Shown here piece after piece: positions 27,436 through 35,177 of a stretch of 64,000 bases of DNA (positions are counted from its first letter, which is position 1; every line of letters begins with the position of its first letter). Below the pieces are notes generated by a model. It was not told the origin of the DNA and made no database searches. It worked only from the letters and a program-made list of their open reading frames with translations. Source of the DNA: Alteribacillus persepolensis (GTDB taxonomy: Bacteria > Bacillota > Bacilli > Bacillales > Marinococcaceae); assembly GCF_900099605.1 (NCBI RefSeq), contig NZ_FNDK01000018.1, forward strand, positions 1-64,000. The letters are read 5' to 3'. The translations under genes were made by a program, and so were the position numbers.

Positions 27436-28602
27436 TCAACGTTTTAACGTCTCTTCTATTAATGCGGTTGCTTCTTTCAGCATTTCCCAATCGATTGTCA
27501 GCGGCGGCAGAAGCCGGAGTACGTTTGGCCCCGCTGCCAGCACCAGCACGCCTTTTTCTTGCAGTTTTCCAATAGTGTTGGCTGCTGGTTCATTCAATTC
27601 TATTCCGACCATCATGCCTTTCCCGCGAACTTCTTTGACAACTTCAGCTGAGGCAAGGCGCTCTTGTAATTCTTTCAGCAGTGCTTCTCCCTTGTCTTTT
27701 GCTTTTTGGCTCCAGTTTTCGTTTATTAATGTGTCAAGTGTCGCAGAAGCCGCTGCCATAGCAAGTGGATTTCCGCCAAATGTCGTGCCGTGGCTTCCTG
27801 GCCCAAACGCGTCTTTTAGATGGGCTTTTCCGATTACCGCTCCTGTTGGAAAACCGTTGCCCAGTGCCTTTGCTGTTGTAATAATATCTGGTTCGATACC
27901 GCTTAGTTGATGAGCAAAAAATGCTCCCGTTCGGCCAAGGCCCGTTTGAATTTCATCACAAATCAGCAGGGCTCCTGCATTTTCGGCGAGCGTCTCCGCT
28001 GCTTGTAAAAAAGAATCATCGGCAGGAATAACGCCGCCCTCTCCTTGAACCGGCTCCAGCATAACAGCCGCCGTTTCATCATCGATAGCGTTCTCCAGTG
28101 CCTTCACGTCGTTATACGGAACGTACTCAAATCCTTCCAGCATGGGTCCGAACCCTTGATGAATACTTTCTTGGCCAGTCGCTGCCATTGTTCCGAATGT
28201 CCGCCCGTGAAAAGACTGGAGAAAGCTGATGATTTTCTTTTTCCCCGTATGTTTTCTCGCCAGCTTAATCGCTGCTTCGTTGGCTTCTGCTCCGCTGTTT
28301 GCAAAAAACACTAGATCTGCGCACGAATGAGAGGTTAATTGTTTTGCCGTTTGTTCCTGCCCTTCGTAGTGAAAAAAGTTTGACGCATGCCAGCCTTTCT
28401 GGAGTTGTTTTTCCACAGCTTCAAGTACGGCTGGATGACCATGGCCTAAATTGACCACGCCAATACCTGCCATCATGTCAATGTACGTTTTCCCTGTTTG
28501 GTCGGTAATGGTTGAACCGGAAGCCTGCTCAAATGCGATGTTCCATTTTTTGTAAGTCGGGAAAAGCAATTCATCTGTTTTGATAGAGTTTGTTGTATTC
28601 AT
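27436..28602 (-). CDS. argD: acetylornithine aminotransferase
   Basis: 388 residues, class III PLP aminotransferase. PLP lysine in DIITTAKALGNGFPTGAV, SNSGAEANEAAIKLARK phosphate cup (here FFANSGAEANEAAIKLARKH) and DEIQTGLGRTG. Converts N-acetylglutamate semialdehyde to N-acetylornithine. GAAGGAGG before the ATG. Middle gene of the arg operon; about 38 bases to carA. Confidence 0.95.
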   Translation of the reverse strand: MNTTNSIKTDELLFPTYKKWNIAFEQASGSTITDQTGKTYIDMMAGIGVVNLGHGHPAVLEAVEKQLQKGWHASNFFHYEGQEQTAKQLTSHSCADLVFFANSGAEANEAAIKLARKHTGKKKIISFLQSFHGRTFGTMAATGQESIHQGFGPMLEGFEYVPYNDVKALENAIDDETAAVMLEPVQGEGGVIPADDSFLQAAETLAENAGALLICDEIQTGLGRTGAFFAHQLSGIEPDIITTAKALGNGFPTGAVIGKAHLKDAFGPGSHGTTFGGNPLAMAAASATLDTLINENWSQKAKDKGEALLKELQERLASAEVVKEVRGKGMMVGIELNEPAANTIGKLQEKGVLVLAAGPNVLRLLPPLTIDWEMLKEATALIEETLKR

Positions 28603-28621
28603 TTTCCGGTTCCTCCTTCAT

Positions 28622-29401
28622 TTAATGAACAGCACGTTTTTCTTTAATAATCGTTGTTCCTTTCAACGTTCCATTTTCATGTCTGTTTTTGCCGTTTCCA
28701 TTAGCAATGGTTACTTTTTCTAACTTATCAGTTAAACTGTCAGCTGCTGCTCTTACTTTTGGAATCATGCCGCCGTATATGGTTCCATCGTTGACGAGCT
28801 TGTCGATATCACTGACTGTCAATGTTTCTTGCATGTTTCCATCAATCATGACACCATCCACGTCTGTGACAAACATTAACTCCTCTGCTTGCATGGCTTG
28901 TGCCACTGCTGCGGCAGCTACATCAGCATTGACGTTTAATTTTCCGCCGTTTATGTCGCTTGCAATTGGTGCGATTACCGGTATAGAACCGGTTTTTACA
29001 ATATGCAGCAGCAATGTTTGGTTAACATCTTCTACGTTGCCGACGTAACCGAGCGTATCAAGATTCAATGGTGATGCTTTGATGAGATCACCGTCTACTC
29101 CCGATAAACCAATTGCTGTTTTAGAAGTATCTTGAAAAGCTGTAACGATTTTTTTGTTGACTTTTCCGCTTAGCACAAGTTCAGCTGTTTCTAATACTTC
29201 GGCAGTCGTTTTTCGTAAGCCATCAACAAACTCTGGTTTAATCTGCATGGTGACTAACATGTCGTTGATAGCAGGACCGCCGCCATGGACGATAATCGGA
29301 TGCTTTCCCATGTCTTTCATAGCGGCGATGCTTTGGAAAAAGTCAGCTGAGAGTTCCTCTACAGTAGAACCTCCGCATTTAATCACTACAATGCCGTCCA
29401 T
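28622..29401 (-). CDS. argB: acetylglutamate kinase
   Basis: 259 residues, amino-acid kinase fold. KCGGSTVEE phosphate loop, IIVHGGGPAINDML and NADVAAAAVAQAM are typical. Phosphorylates N-acetylglutamate. The start at 29401 (second ATG) lies 9 bases after GAGAGGG; the ATG two codons earlier is too close. A longer N-terminal helix, which marks arginine-inhibited kinases, is absent, consistent with the linear-cyclic ArgJ route. Confidence 0.95.
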   Translation of the reverse strand: MDGIVVIKCGGSTVEELSADFFQSIAAMKDMGKHPIIVHGGGPAINDMLVTMQIKPEFVDGLRKTTAEVLETAELVLSGKVNKKIVTAFQDTSKTAIGLSGVDGDLIKASPLNLDTLGYVGNVEDVNQTLLLHIVKTGSIPVIAPIASDINGGKLNVNADVAAAAVAQAMQAEELMFVTDVDGVMIDGNMQETLTVSDIDKLVNDGTIYGGMIPKVRAAADSLTDKLEKVTIANGNGKNRHENGTLKGTTIIKEKRAVH

Positions 29402-29427
29402 TGCCATCGTCCCTCTCTTTTATCGTT

Positions 29428-30660
29428 TTACGTACGGTATCCCGCATTAATCCGCACATATTCATAAGTGAGATCACAACCCCACGCTTTGCCTTTGCCT
29501 TCTCCGATATGCAAATCAACATTAATGGTAATATCATCTTGTTCCAGATAAGCTTTTGCTTCTTCTTCAGAAAAATCAACCGGTGTGCTGTTTTTTAATG
29601 TTTGGATGGAACCAAGGGAAATATCAATGTTTTCTGGGTTTAGTTCTACTTCGCTGTAACCAAGGGCAACAATGATACGTCCCCAGTTTGCATCCGTTCC
29701 GTAAATCGCTGTTTTTACTAAGTCTGAGCCGACAATCTGCTTAGCAGCTTGCCCTGCTTCTTCATCCGTTGCTGCACCAAAGACATTTACTTCCACAAGT
29801 TTTGTGGCACCTTCTCCGTCCCGGGCGATCTTTTTAGCCAAGTCTTCACATGTCAGCTGCAAAGCATTAATAAACTTATGCCATTCGGGATGATTTGGGT
29901 GCAGCGGCTCATTTGCCGCGTGGCCGCTTGCCATAACGACAACCATATCGTTTGTGGATGTGTCGCCATCTACCGTAATGCGGTTAAATGTTTTATCGGT
30001 CACTTCATGTAAAGCCGTCTGCAAATATTCTGGCTCTATGTCAGCATCGGTTGTAACAAAGCTTAACATGGTTGCCATGTTCGGATTGATCATTCCAGAA
30101 CCTTTTGCTGTTCCGCCAAACGTGACACGCTTTCCATTAATCGTCGTTTGGTAGCACGCATGTTTTTTCACTTTGTCAGTGGTCATAATCGCTTCATTAA
30201 ACAAATCAGCATCCTTAAAAGTAGGCATTGGCTTTAACTCCTGCATACCTGGAAGGATTTTTTCCATGTTCAGCCGTTCACCAATCACTCCTGTTGATGT
30301 AACAGCTATTTGATGGTCCGGTACATCAAACACCGACGCTGCTGATTCTCTCATCTTATAAGCATCCATCAGCCCTGCTTCGCCAGTACATGAATTAGCA
30401 TTTCCACTGTTGACGACAATAGCGCGCAATTTGCCTTCTTCGGCGATGCTTTCTTTGGTTACCTGCAGGGGAGCTGCTTGAATTTTATTTAATGTGTATA
30501 CAGCTGCACTTGAAGCAGGCACATCACAAAGAATAGCACCAAGGTCTTTCCTTTTTCGTTTCACCTTTGTATGCACGCCCGCTGCCGTAAAACCATACGG
30601 TGTAATAATGCTTCCTCCGTTCACTTCGACGATGTCTTCTGTACTTTGTAAAGTGCTCAT
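29428..30660 (-). CDS. argJ: bifunctional ornithine acetyltransferase / N-acetylglutamate synthase
   Basis: 410 residues. Contains the self-cleavage site in NPNMATMLSFVTTDA, where Thr of ATML becomes the N-terminal nucleophile of the beta chain (near residue 190). Transfers acetyl from N-acetylornithine to glutamate, recycling the acetyl group. Start with AGGGGAGAG upstream, 25 bases after argC. Confidence 0.96.
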   Translation of the reverse strand: MSTLQSTEDIVEVNGGSIITPYGFTAAGVHTKVKRKRKDLGAILCDVPASSAAVYTLNKIQAAPLQVTKESIAEEGKLRAIVVNSGNANSCTGEAGLMDAYKMRESAASVFDVPDHQIAVTSTGVIGERLNMEKILPGMQELKPMPTFKDADLFNEAIMTTDKVKKHACYQTTINGKRVTFGGTAKGSGMINPNMATMLSFVTTDADIEPEYLQTALHEVTDKTFNRITVDGDTSTNDMVVVMASGHAANEPLHPNHPEWHKFINALQLTCEDLAKKIARDGEGATKLVEVNVFGAATDEEAGQAAKQIVGSDLVKTAIYGTDANWGRIIVALGYSEVELNPENIDISLGSIQTLKNSTPVDFSEEEAKAYLEQDDITINVDLHIGEGKGKAWGCDLTYEYVRINAGYRT

Positions 30661-30684
30661 GCTTCTCTCTCCCCTGTTTATTTA

Positions 30685-31716
30685 TTATGGATATACCGGC
30701 ACGATATTAAGACCGGCTGTTTCGTCAAAGCCAAACATCACATTCATGTTTTGAATGGCTTGGCCTGAAGCTCCTTTGACTAAGTTATCAATAACCGACA
30801 CAATCGTTGCGCGGTTTGTCCTCTCATCTACCGTTATGCCGATATCACAGTAATTCGTTCCGTAGACTTCTTTTGTACATGGATACGTTCCGCTGTTTCT
30901 TAAACGGACAAACGCTTGATCATGGTAAGCGTTTTGATACAGCTTTTTCACGTCATTTTCTGTCCAATTCTTTTCTAACGGCGCATACATCGTTGCCATA
31001 ATTCCTCGTGTCATTGGTACAAGGTGCGGTGTAAAAGTAACCGCAGCATCTGCCTGCATCCAGCGGCTTAACTCCTGTTCAATTTCTGGGGTGTGTTTAT
31101 GCTCATTTACCTTGTAAACTTTGAAATTGTCATTCATTTCACTGAAATGAGTGATAGCACTAAGCGAACGACCTGCTCCTGTTGTACCCGACTTAGCGTC
31201 AATGATGACGTTGTTTGCATCAATCGCCCCCGCTTGGGTAAGCGGCGCCAACCCTAGCAGAACAGCGGTCGGATAACAGCCCGGATTGGATAAAATTGTC
31301 GTTGATTCAACCGCTTCTCTGTTCCACTCTGTCAACCCGTAAACTGCTTTGTCTAACAATGAAGCATCTGCTGCTTTTCGTCCGTACCATTTTTCGTATA
31401 TACTGCCGCTTTTCAAGCGAAGATCCCCAGATAAATCAATTACCTTTGTCTTCTCTGCTATTTGCCCGGTGAGTTCCGCCGACACGCCGGGAGGGGTAGA
31501 TAAAAATACGGCATCGTGTTGTTGTAAGTACTCTGGATTAATATCTTCTAATGTCTCATCTACAATATCTTGAACGTGCGGATAGCTTTCTGCCATCGTT
31601 TTTCCTTCCTGTGAAGAAGAAAAAACAGTGATTTTTTCAACGTTAGGGTGATTGTGCAGCAATCGAATTAATTCAATACCGCCATATCCCGTAGCTCCGA
31701 CAATTGCAATTTTCAT
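30685..31716 (-). CDS. argC: N-acetyl-gamma-glutamyl-phosphate reductase
   Basis: 343 residues. NADP loop VGATGYGGIELIRLL at the N-terminus and the active cysteine in ILSNPGCYPTAVLLGL near 147-149. Reduces acetylglutamyl phosphate to the semialdehyde. The ATG at 31716 has GAGGTG upstream; the long 5' frame extension runs through the promoter and is rejected. First gene of argCJBD-carAB-argF. Confidence 0.96.
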   Translation of the reverse strand: MKIAIVGATGYGGIELIRLLHNHPNVEKITVFSSSQEGKTMAESYPHVQDIVDETLEDINPEYLQQHDAVFLSTPPGVSAELTGQIAEKTKVIDLSGDLRLKSGSIYEKWYGRKAADASLLDKAVYGLTEWNREAVESTTILSNPGCYPTAVLLGLAPLTQAGAIDANNVIIDAKSGTTGAGRSLSAITHFSEMNDNFKVYKVNEHKHTPEIEQELSRWMQADAAVTFTPHLVPMTRGIMATMYAPLEKNWTENDVKKLYQNAYHDQAFVRLRNSGTYPCTKEVYGTNYCDIGITVDERTNRATIVSVIDNLVKGASGQAIQNMNVMFGFDETAGLNIVPVYP

Positions 31717-31761
31717 AAACTTGCACCTCGTTTTATCTTTATACATTTTCTGTTGATGTTT

Positions 31762-31790
31762 ATTATAAGTGTGAATATATATTAATGCAA
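31762..31790 (-). promoter_or_regulatory. sigma-A promoter of the arg-car operon
   Basis: On the minus strand TTGCAT (31785-31790), 17 bases, TATAAT (31762-31767), 45 bases before argC. Confidence 0.8.
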
Positions 31791-31792
31791 CT
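31771..31792 (-). promoter_or_regulatory. ARG box-like site over the -35 and spacer
   Basis: Plus-strand GTGAAT...ATGCAACT carries both half-sites of the AhrC/ArgR box (consensus ATGAAT-AAAA-ATGCAAGT) but with a wider gap of 8 instead of 4. It covers the -35 box, fitting arginine repression. Confidence 0.5.
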
Positions 31793-31892
31793 GTATTTTT
31801 ATATTTTTTTTGCTTTCCTTTGTTTTTTCTATTTACGCCTTTATTTAATAGGATATGAACAAATCCGCCTAATTTGGTGTTTCTATACGTAC

Positions 31893-31910
31893 GCATGCAT
31901 TTATATACAT
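31893..31910 (-). promoter_or_regulatory. second ARG box-like site
   Basis: Minus-strand ATGTATATAAATGCATGC agrees with ATGAATAAAAATGCAAGT at 14 of 18 positions. It lies about 110 bp upstream of the promoter, allowing looping by a hexameric repressor. Confidence 0.5.
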
Positions 31911-32030
31911 TTATTTGCAAACCGGAAACAGCCTGCTAAACAGCCAATAGAGCGGATGGATTCCCTGTTTACGCGTTAATCTGTATAAAAAAACCACCCT
32001 GTCCGCTTGTATGAAAGATAATACATACAC

Positions 32031-32060
32031 AAAAAAGCACGGTGCTTATGAGCACCATGC
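32031..32060 (-). terminator. terminator of the 31-residue peptide gene
   Basis: GCACGGTGCT-TATG-AGCACCATGC with T6 on the minus strand. Confidence 0.75.
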
Positions 32061-32094
32061 CTATACCGTAACACCATCATCTATCTTGTTATCG

Positions 32095-32190
32095 TTATTT
32101 GCTATTCTCTTCTAATCTTTTATCCACTTGTTTTTTCAGCTCAACGGCTTCGTCAATAATATCAAACAGATGAAAGAAAAGCTTTTTCAT
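32095..32190 (-). CDS. 31-residue amphipathic peptide
   Basis: ATG with AAAGGATGG upstream. MKKLFFHLFDIIDEAVELKK followed by QVDKRLEENSK; an amphipathic helix with a hydrophobic N-terminal face and a charged end. It has its own terminator 35 bases after the stop. A near-match to a CcpA site (TGTAAGCGTTTATC) lies about 100 bp upstream. No family known. Confidence 0.45.
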   Translation of the reverse strand: MKKLFFHLFDIIDEAVELKKQVDKRLEENSK

Positions 32191-32374
32191 GATTATCCAT
32201 CCTTTGCAGTGAGTGTATCCTTAGTATGAACCGTTTTTTTTTCATACTCAAAACGAAAAACCATTCATGAAAACGAAAACAAAAACGATGTAAGCGTTTA
32301 TCACCTTTTTGTATCTCGTCTTTTCTCCCGTTTTCAAAGAAATGGAAAGGAACACCCACTCTCTCGAACACTTT

Positions 32375-32508
32375 TCACAGAAAAGCGCAAGCAGCGTGAA
32401 AGAGGACGTTCGCCTACGGTGAACCTATCCACGTCGTGTGCGCCTGAGCGAGCAGGCCTTTTTCTGGACCATGAAAACGCTAAACTCTTATACTTTCTTA
32501 TCTTTTTA
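32375..32508 (+). repeat. dispersed repeat, copy at 32.4 kb
   Basis: Left end AAAAGCGCAAGCAGCGTGAAAG, then GGACGTTCGCCTACGG; right part GAGCGAGCAGGCCTTTTTCT, TGGACCATGAAAACGC and CTTATACTTTCTTATC. It abuts the following terminator. Confidence 0.7.
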
Positions 32509-32544
32509 AAAAAATAGAGCTGTCCCAACTTATGGAACAGCTCT
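32509..32544 (-). terminator. terminator of the TGA-containing redoxin gene
   Basis: AGAGCTGTcCC-AACTTA-tGGaACAGCTCT, T7 on the minus strand, 15 bases after the stop codon. Confidence 0.85.
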
Positions 32545-32558
32545 TCTAGCACACTCTT

Positions 32559-33056
32559 TTATTCTAATGCTTGTTTTATTTTTTCAGCTGTTTGTTCGAT
32601 TTCCTCTCCCCAGAAGTCGTTCTCCTCGGATGCAATCAGCTCCCCATTTTCATCAAACACTGAATATCCTCGCACCGATGAGGATTCACCTTTCATATCT
32701 GCTTTTTCAATCACGTCCATCGAAGCATCTGATAAAAATGGAAACGTAAAGCCTAGTTCTTCTTTTAGGTGTTTATGTTCTTCCGGAGAATCATTGCTTA
32801 GTGCATATATATCAGCATCCATACCTTCAAAAAGCTCTAAATTCTGCTGCAGCTGAACCAGCTGCGAAATACAATGCTGTCAGCCAACTCCTGTAAAGTG
32901 AAAAAATACCGTTGGCTTGTCTTTTCCAGAAATGCTGATTTCTTCCCATTCTTCATTTTGAAGCGTCATATCTTCTTCTTCCCCGCCGCAAGCTGCCAAT
33001 ACCGCTGCTGTCAGGGCGACAATAACGATGAGGAGTGCTTTCTTCATCCGCTTCAT
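32559..33056 (-). CDS. candidate selenocysteine-containing redoxin lipoprotein (in-frame TGA at codon 59)
   Basis: 166 codons read as one frame if the TGA at 32880..32882 is translated. Seen: AGGAGGGG 8 bases before the ATG; signal peptide with lipobox LAAC23; acidic linker; beta strand PTVFFHFTGVG; then TGA-Q-H-C62-I-S-Q-L; then an AhpC/TSA-like body (DADIYALSNDSPEEHKHLKE, GFTFPFLSDASMDV, RGYSVFDENGEL) to residue 165. The TGA lies where redoxins carry the first Cys of CxxC, so the product would have UxxC. No second ribosome site restarts the C-terminal part. A SECIS-like hairpin follows (separate entry). It is 80 bases after sco and ends in a good terminator, so the locus looks maintained. 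Alternatives: recent nonsense mutation or a sequencing error turning TGC/TGT into TGA. Function inferred: membrane-anchored thiol/peroxide reductase outside the cell. Confidence 0.75.
32849..32865 (-). promoter_or_regulatory. SECIS-like hairpin after the TGA codon
   Basis: RNA sense: GCAGCUGGUUCAGCUGC. Stem GCAGCU/AGCUGC with a GGUUC loop (or 7 bp with a GUU loop). The GGU begins 20 bases after the UGA. In E. coli fdhF the loop GGUCU begins 18 bases after its UGA. Bacterial SECIS elements need G-U in a small apical loop at about this distance, so SelB binding is plausible. Confidence 0.65.
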
Positions 33057-33135
33057 AGCTGTCTCCCCTCCTTTTTCATGCAGATTCTATAACATAACAA
33101 GTCTATCAATTTTTAACAGCCAGTGCGAATTCTTT

Positions 33136-33750
33136 TTATGAAGACGAGCTGGCTAATTGTTTCATATCTTCTGCCAATGGGGCAATATCATTCTCTAATC
33201 CGTCGTAGCTTCGAATCACGTTTCCATCAGGGTCAATGAGAAAAAATTTGGTAGAATGAATCACATTGTTCTGTTCGGGCACTTTTTCAACGGGACTGCT
33301 GAATGCCTCTTGTGACAATGTTTGTATCTCTTCATCGCTGTAACCGGTCAAAAAATGCCAGTTGTCAAAGTCAGCGCCATAATTTTCACCATAGTTCTTC
33401 AAACGATCCGGCGTATCAAATTCCGGATCGACGCTAAACGACACAAATTGCACATTTAGATCTTCTTTATTAATCTCTTCCTGCACATTTACCATATTTG
33501 GTGTCATTAACCCACAGACATCGGGACAGCGGGTAAAGATCATATCTGCCAGCCAATATTGTCCTTGTAAGTCTTCTTTTGTCACCACTTCTTCATCTTG
33601 ATTTGTAAAAGAAAACGAAGGCACTTGTAACTTGGCATCGGTTAAATCCGTCCCGTTTTCCGCTGATTGACCTGTCTCATACAACCAGGCACACCCACTA
33701 AGCAACAGGCAGACAGCTGCAACAACAAACATCGAATTATATTTTCTCAT
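33136..33750 (-). CDS. SCO1/SenC family copper chaperone lipoprotein
   Basis: 204 residues. Lipobox LSGC20, thioredoxin fold with copper-binding C75-P-D-V-C79 (TRCPDVCGLM) and the distal histidine in NVIHSTKFFLID. SCO delivers copper to, and reduces, the CuA site of cytochrome c oxidase on the outer face. The ATG at 33750 has GGGAG upstream. The long frame extending another 230 bases crosses a repeat element and is not used. Followed by the TGA-containing redoxin, preceded by ctaG. Confidence 0.93.
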   Translation of the reverse strand: MRKYNSMFVVAAVCLLLSGCAWLYETGQSAENGTDLTDAKLQVPSFSFTNQDEEVVTKEDLQGQYWLADMIFTRCPDVCGLMTPNMVNVQEEINKEDLNVQFVSFSVDPEFDTPDRLKNYGENYGADFDNWHFLTGYSDEEIQTLSQEAFSSPVEKVPEQNNVIHSTKFFLIDPDGNVIRSYDGLENDIAPLAEDMKQLASSSS

Positions 33751-33785
33751 ACTATCTCCCTTACCGAAATAATTCTTGCGTATGT

Positions 33786-34010
33786 AAAGAAAAGCGCAAG
33801 CGCCTTGAAAGAAGGACGTTCGGCTAAGAGCGTCACATCCTGTGACAACGCCGAACTGATTCCCATCCTGAGAACCCGCGACAAGTCCTGGAGGGCAGGC
33901 ACATGAAAAGCTGACCTTTGGCTTTCCATGGCCGGAATGAAGGAGCCTCGAGCGAGCAGGCGCTTGTACCAGCCATGACAATGCCCGGCATTTATATTTC
34001 AGAACGCTCT
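33786..34010 (+). repeat. dispersed repeat, fullest copy
   Basis: Left end AAAAGCGCAAGCGCCTTG; nested hairpins GTTCGGC...GCCGAAC with an inner GTCACA-TCC-TGTGAC; centre GACAAGTCCTGGAGGGC, CTTTGGCTTTCCATGG, CTCGAGCGAGCAGGCGCTTG. Copies at 32.4 and 62.6 kb share both ends. It sits between ctaG and sco, in their shared transcription direction but on the opposite strand by motif orientation. Confidence 0.75.
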
Positions 34011-34031
34011 GTAGAAAACGGCTTTTTGCTC

Positions 34032-34961
34032 CTACCGTTGTTTTGCCTGATCAGCATGTGCCGGGATGTCGCTGATAGTCAGCTCGCCATCCTGCATTTT
34101 CTCTTTTGTTAACCACTGTTTAAAAACAAAGCCAATCGTTGAAACGTAAACAAACTCTTGTGCAATCTTCATCGTAACACCTGCTAGCTGCTGGTCGGGG
34201 TGCGGATCTAAAAACGAAAATCCGCCGCCGGCCGTGTTTAATAACTGAGGTGGAAGATCTGCCCCAGGCGGCAGGCAGTAAGCCATCACGTTTGCCCAGA
34301 CAGCAGGATTGGTATATGTTTCATAAAGCGGGCTTCCGGCAAATATAATAAGAGCACAAGCAGGAGTAATTAAAATACCATTTCCAAAAATATAAATGAT
34401 GCGACGGAAATCGGTTAATTCTTGCGATGGAAGCGGTGCAAGCATATGCCACCACATCAGCCAAGCCGAAGCAAACAAAGCTGCTTGATACACGCTGTGC
34501 AGCACCGGCTGCTGCATCACATAATCAAATACTGACGGGATATGATAAATGGAAAATAACCCATTAAACGCAATCAGCCCTAAAACAGGACTCATCACCA
34601 TTCGATAAGTAATATAGGCCTTTTTCTTCCATTTGTGCATCCACGTTTGTAACACCCAAACGGGAATCGACAGAATAAAGAGTGGTACTGCAACAAAATA
34701 GGCAAATACCATTTGCGTCATATGCAGCGTTAATATCGAATGTCCGGCGATGTACAGAGGGCTTCCCCAGCCAAGGTACAGCGCAAGTAAAGCGAAAACG
34801 AAATACCATTTTTGTTTGGCTGGTATGTTTTCCGCCCCAATAAAACGGTGGCGTTGTTTTACTGTCACCCAATAATATATATAGGCCACTACTGCTAGGA
34901 CAATCATCAATTCAGGAGTCCATAATGCCCGAAAAGAAAAAGTCTGAAAAAATTCACCCAT
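34032..34961 (-). CDS. ctaG: CtaG, cytochrome c oxidase assembly protein
   Basis: 309 residues, seven predicted helices, with ILTLHMTQMVFAYFVAVPLF, FSIYHIPSVFDYVMQQPVLH and LMWWHMLAPLPS typical of the caa3-type CtaG family. Needed for a functional copper centre in the oxidase. It is the first gene of a ctaG-sco-redoxin group. Compared with the paralogue at 15.0 kb it has the full family length. Confidence 0.92.
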   Translation of the reverse strand: MGEFFQTFSFRALWTPELMIVLAVVAYIYYWVTVKQRHRFIGAENIPAKQKWYFVFALLALYLGWGSPLYIAGHSILTLHMTQMVFAYFVAVPLFILSIPVWVLQTWMHKWKKKAYITYRMVMSPVLGLIAFNGLFSIYHIPSVFDYVMQQPVLHSVYQAALFASAWLMWWHMLAPLPSQELTDFRRIIYIFGNGILITPACALIIFAGSPLYETYTNPAVWANVMAYCLPPGADLPPQLLNTAGGGFSFLDPHPDQQLAGVTMKIAQEFVYVSTIGFVFKQWLTKEKMQDGELTISDIPAHADQAKQR

Positions 34962-35177
34962 GTGCGGCTGCCCCTCCTTTCTAGCTAAAGCATACCGCGC
35001 GCTTTCATTTCGTTTTCAACTACAGTAAAATAAATATTGTATTCTGCACTATTTTCAATATAGCATATTTTCTTTTCGATGTTAGCTATTTGCTTCTGCC
35101 ATTTATTGATACTTTTTTAACAATCTGATGAACAAATCATATTCTCTATTATAGACAAAGAGTGGAGGAACCAACCT

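Noticed and set aside
32286-32300. cre site TGTAAGCGTTTATC
   Set aside because: Key C near the end of the consensus is missing, so only mentioned as near-match.
32882-33056. Reading the TGA-split redoxin as two separate genes
   Set aside because: The first part would be only a 58-residue lipid anchor plus linker, and the second has no proper ribosome site; continuity of the fold across the TGA fits one protein better.
33751-33981. Extended N-terminus of the SCO protein
   Set aside because: The extension is translated repeat DNA; the real start has a ribosome site and lipoprotein signal.
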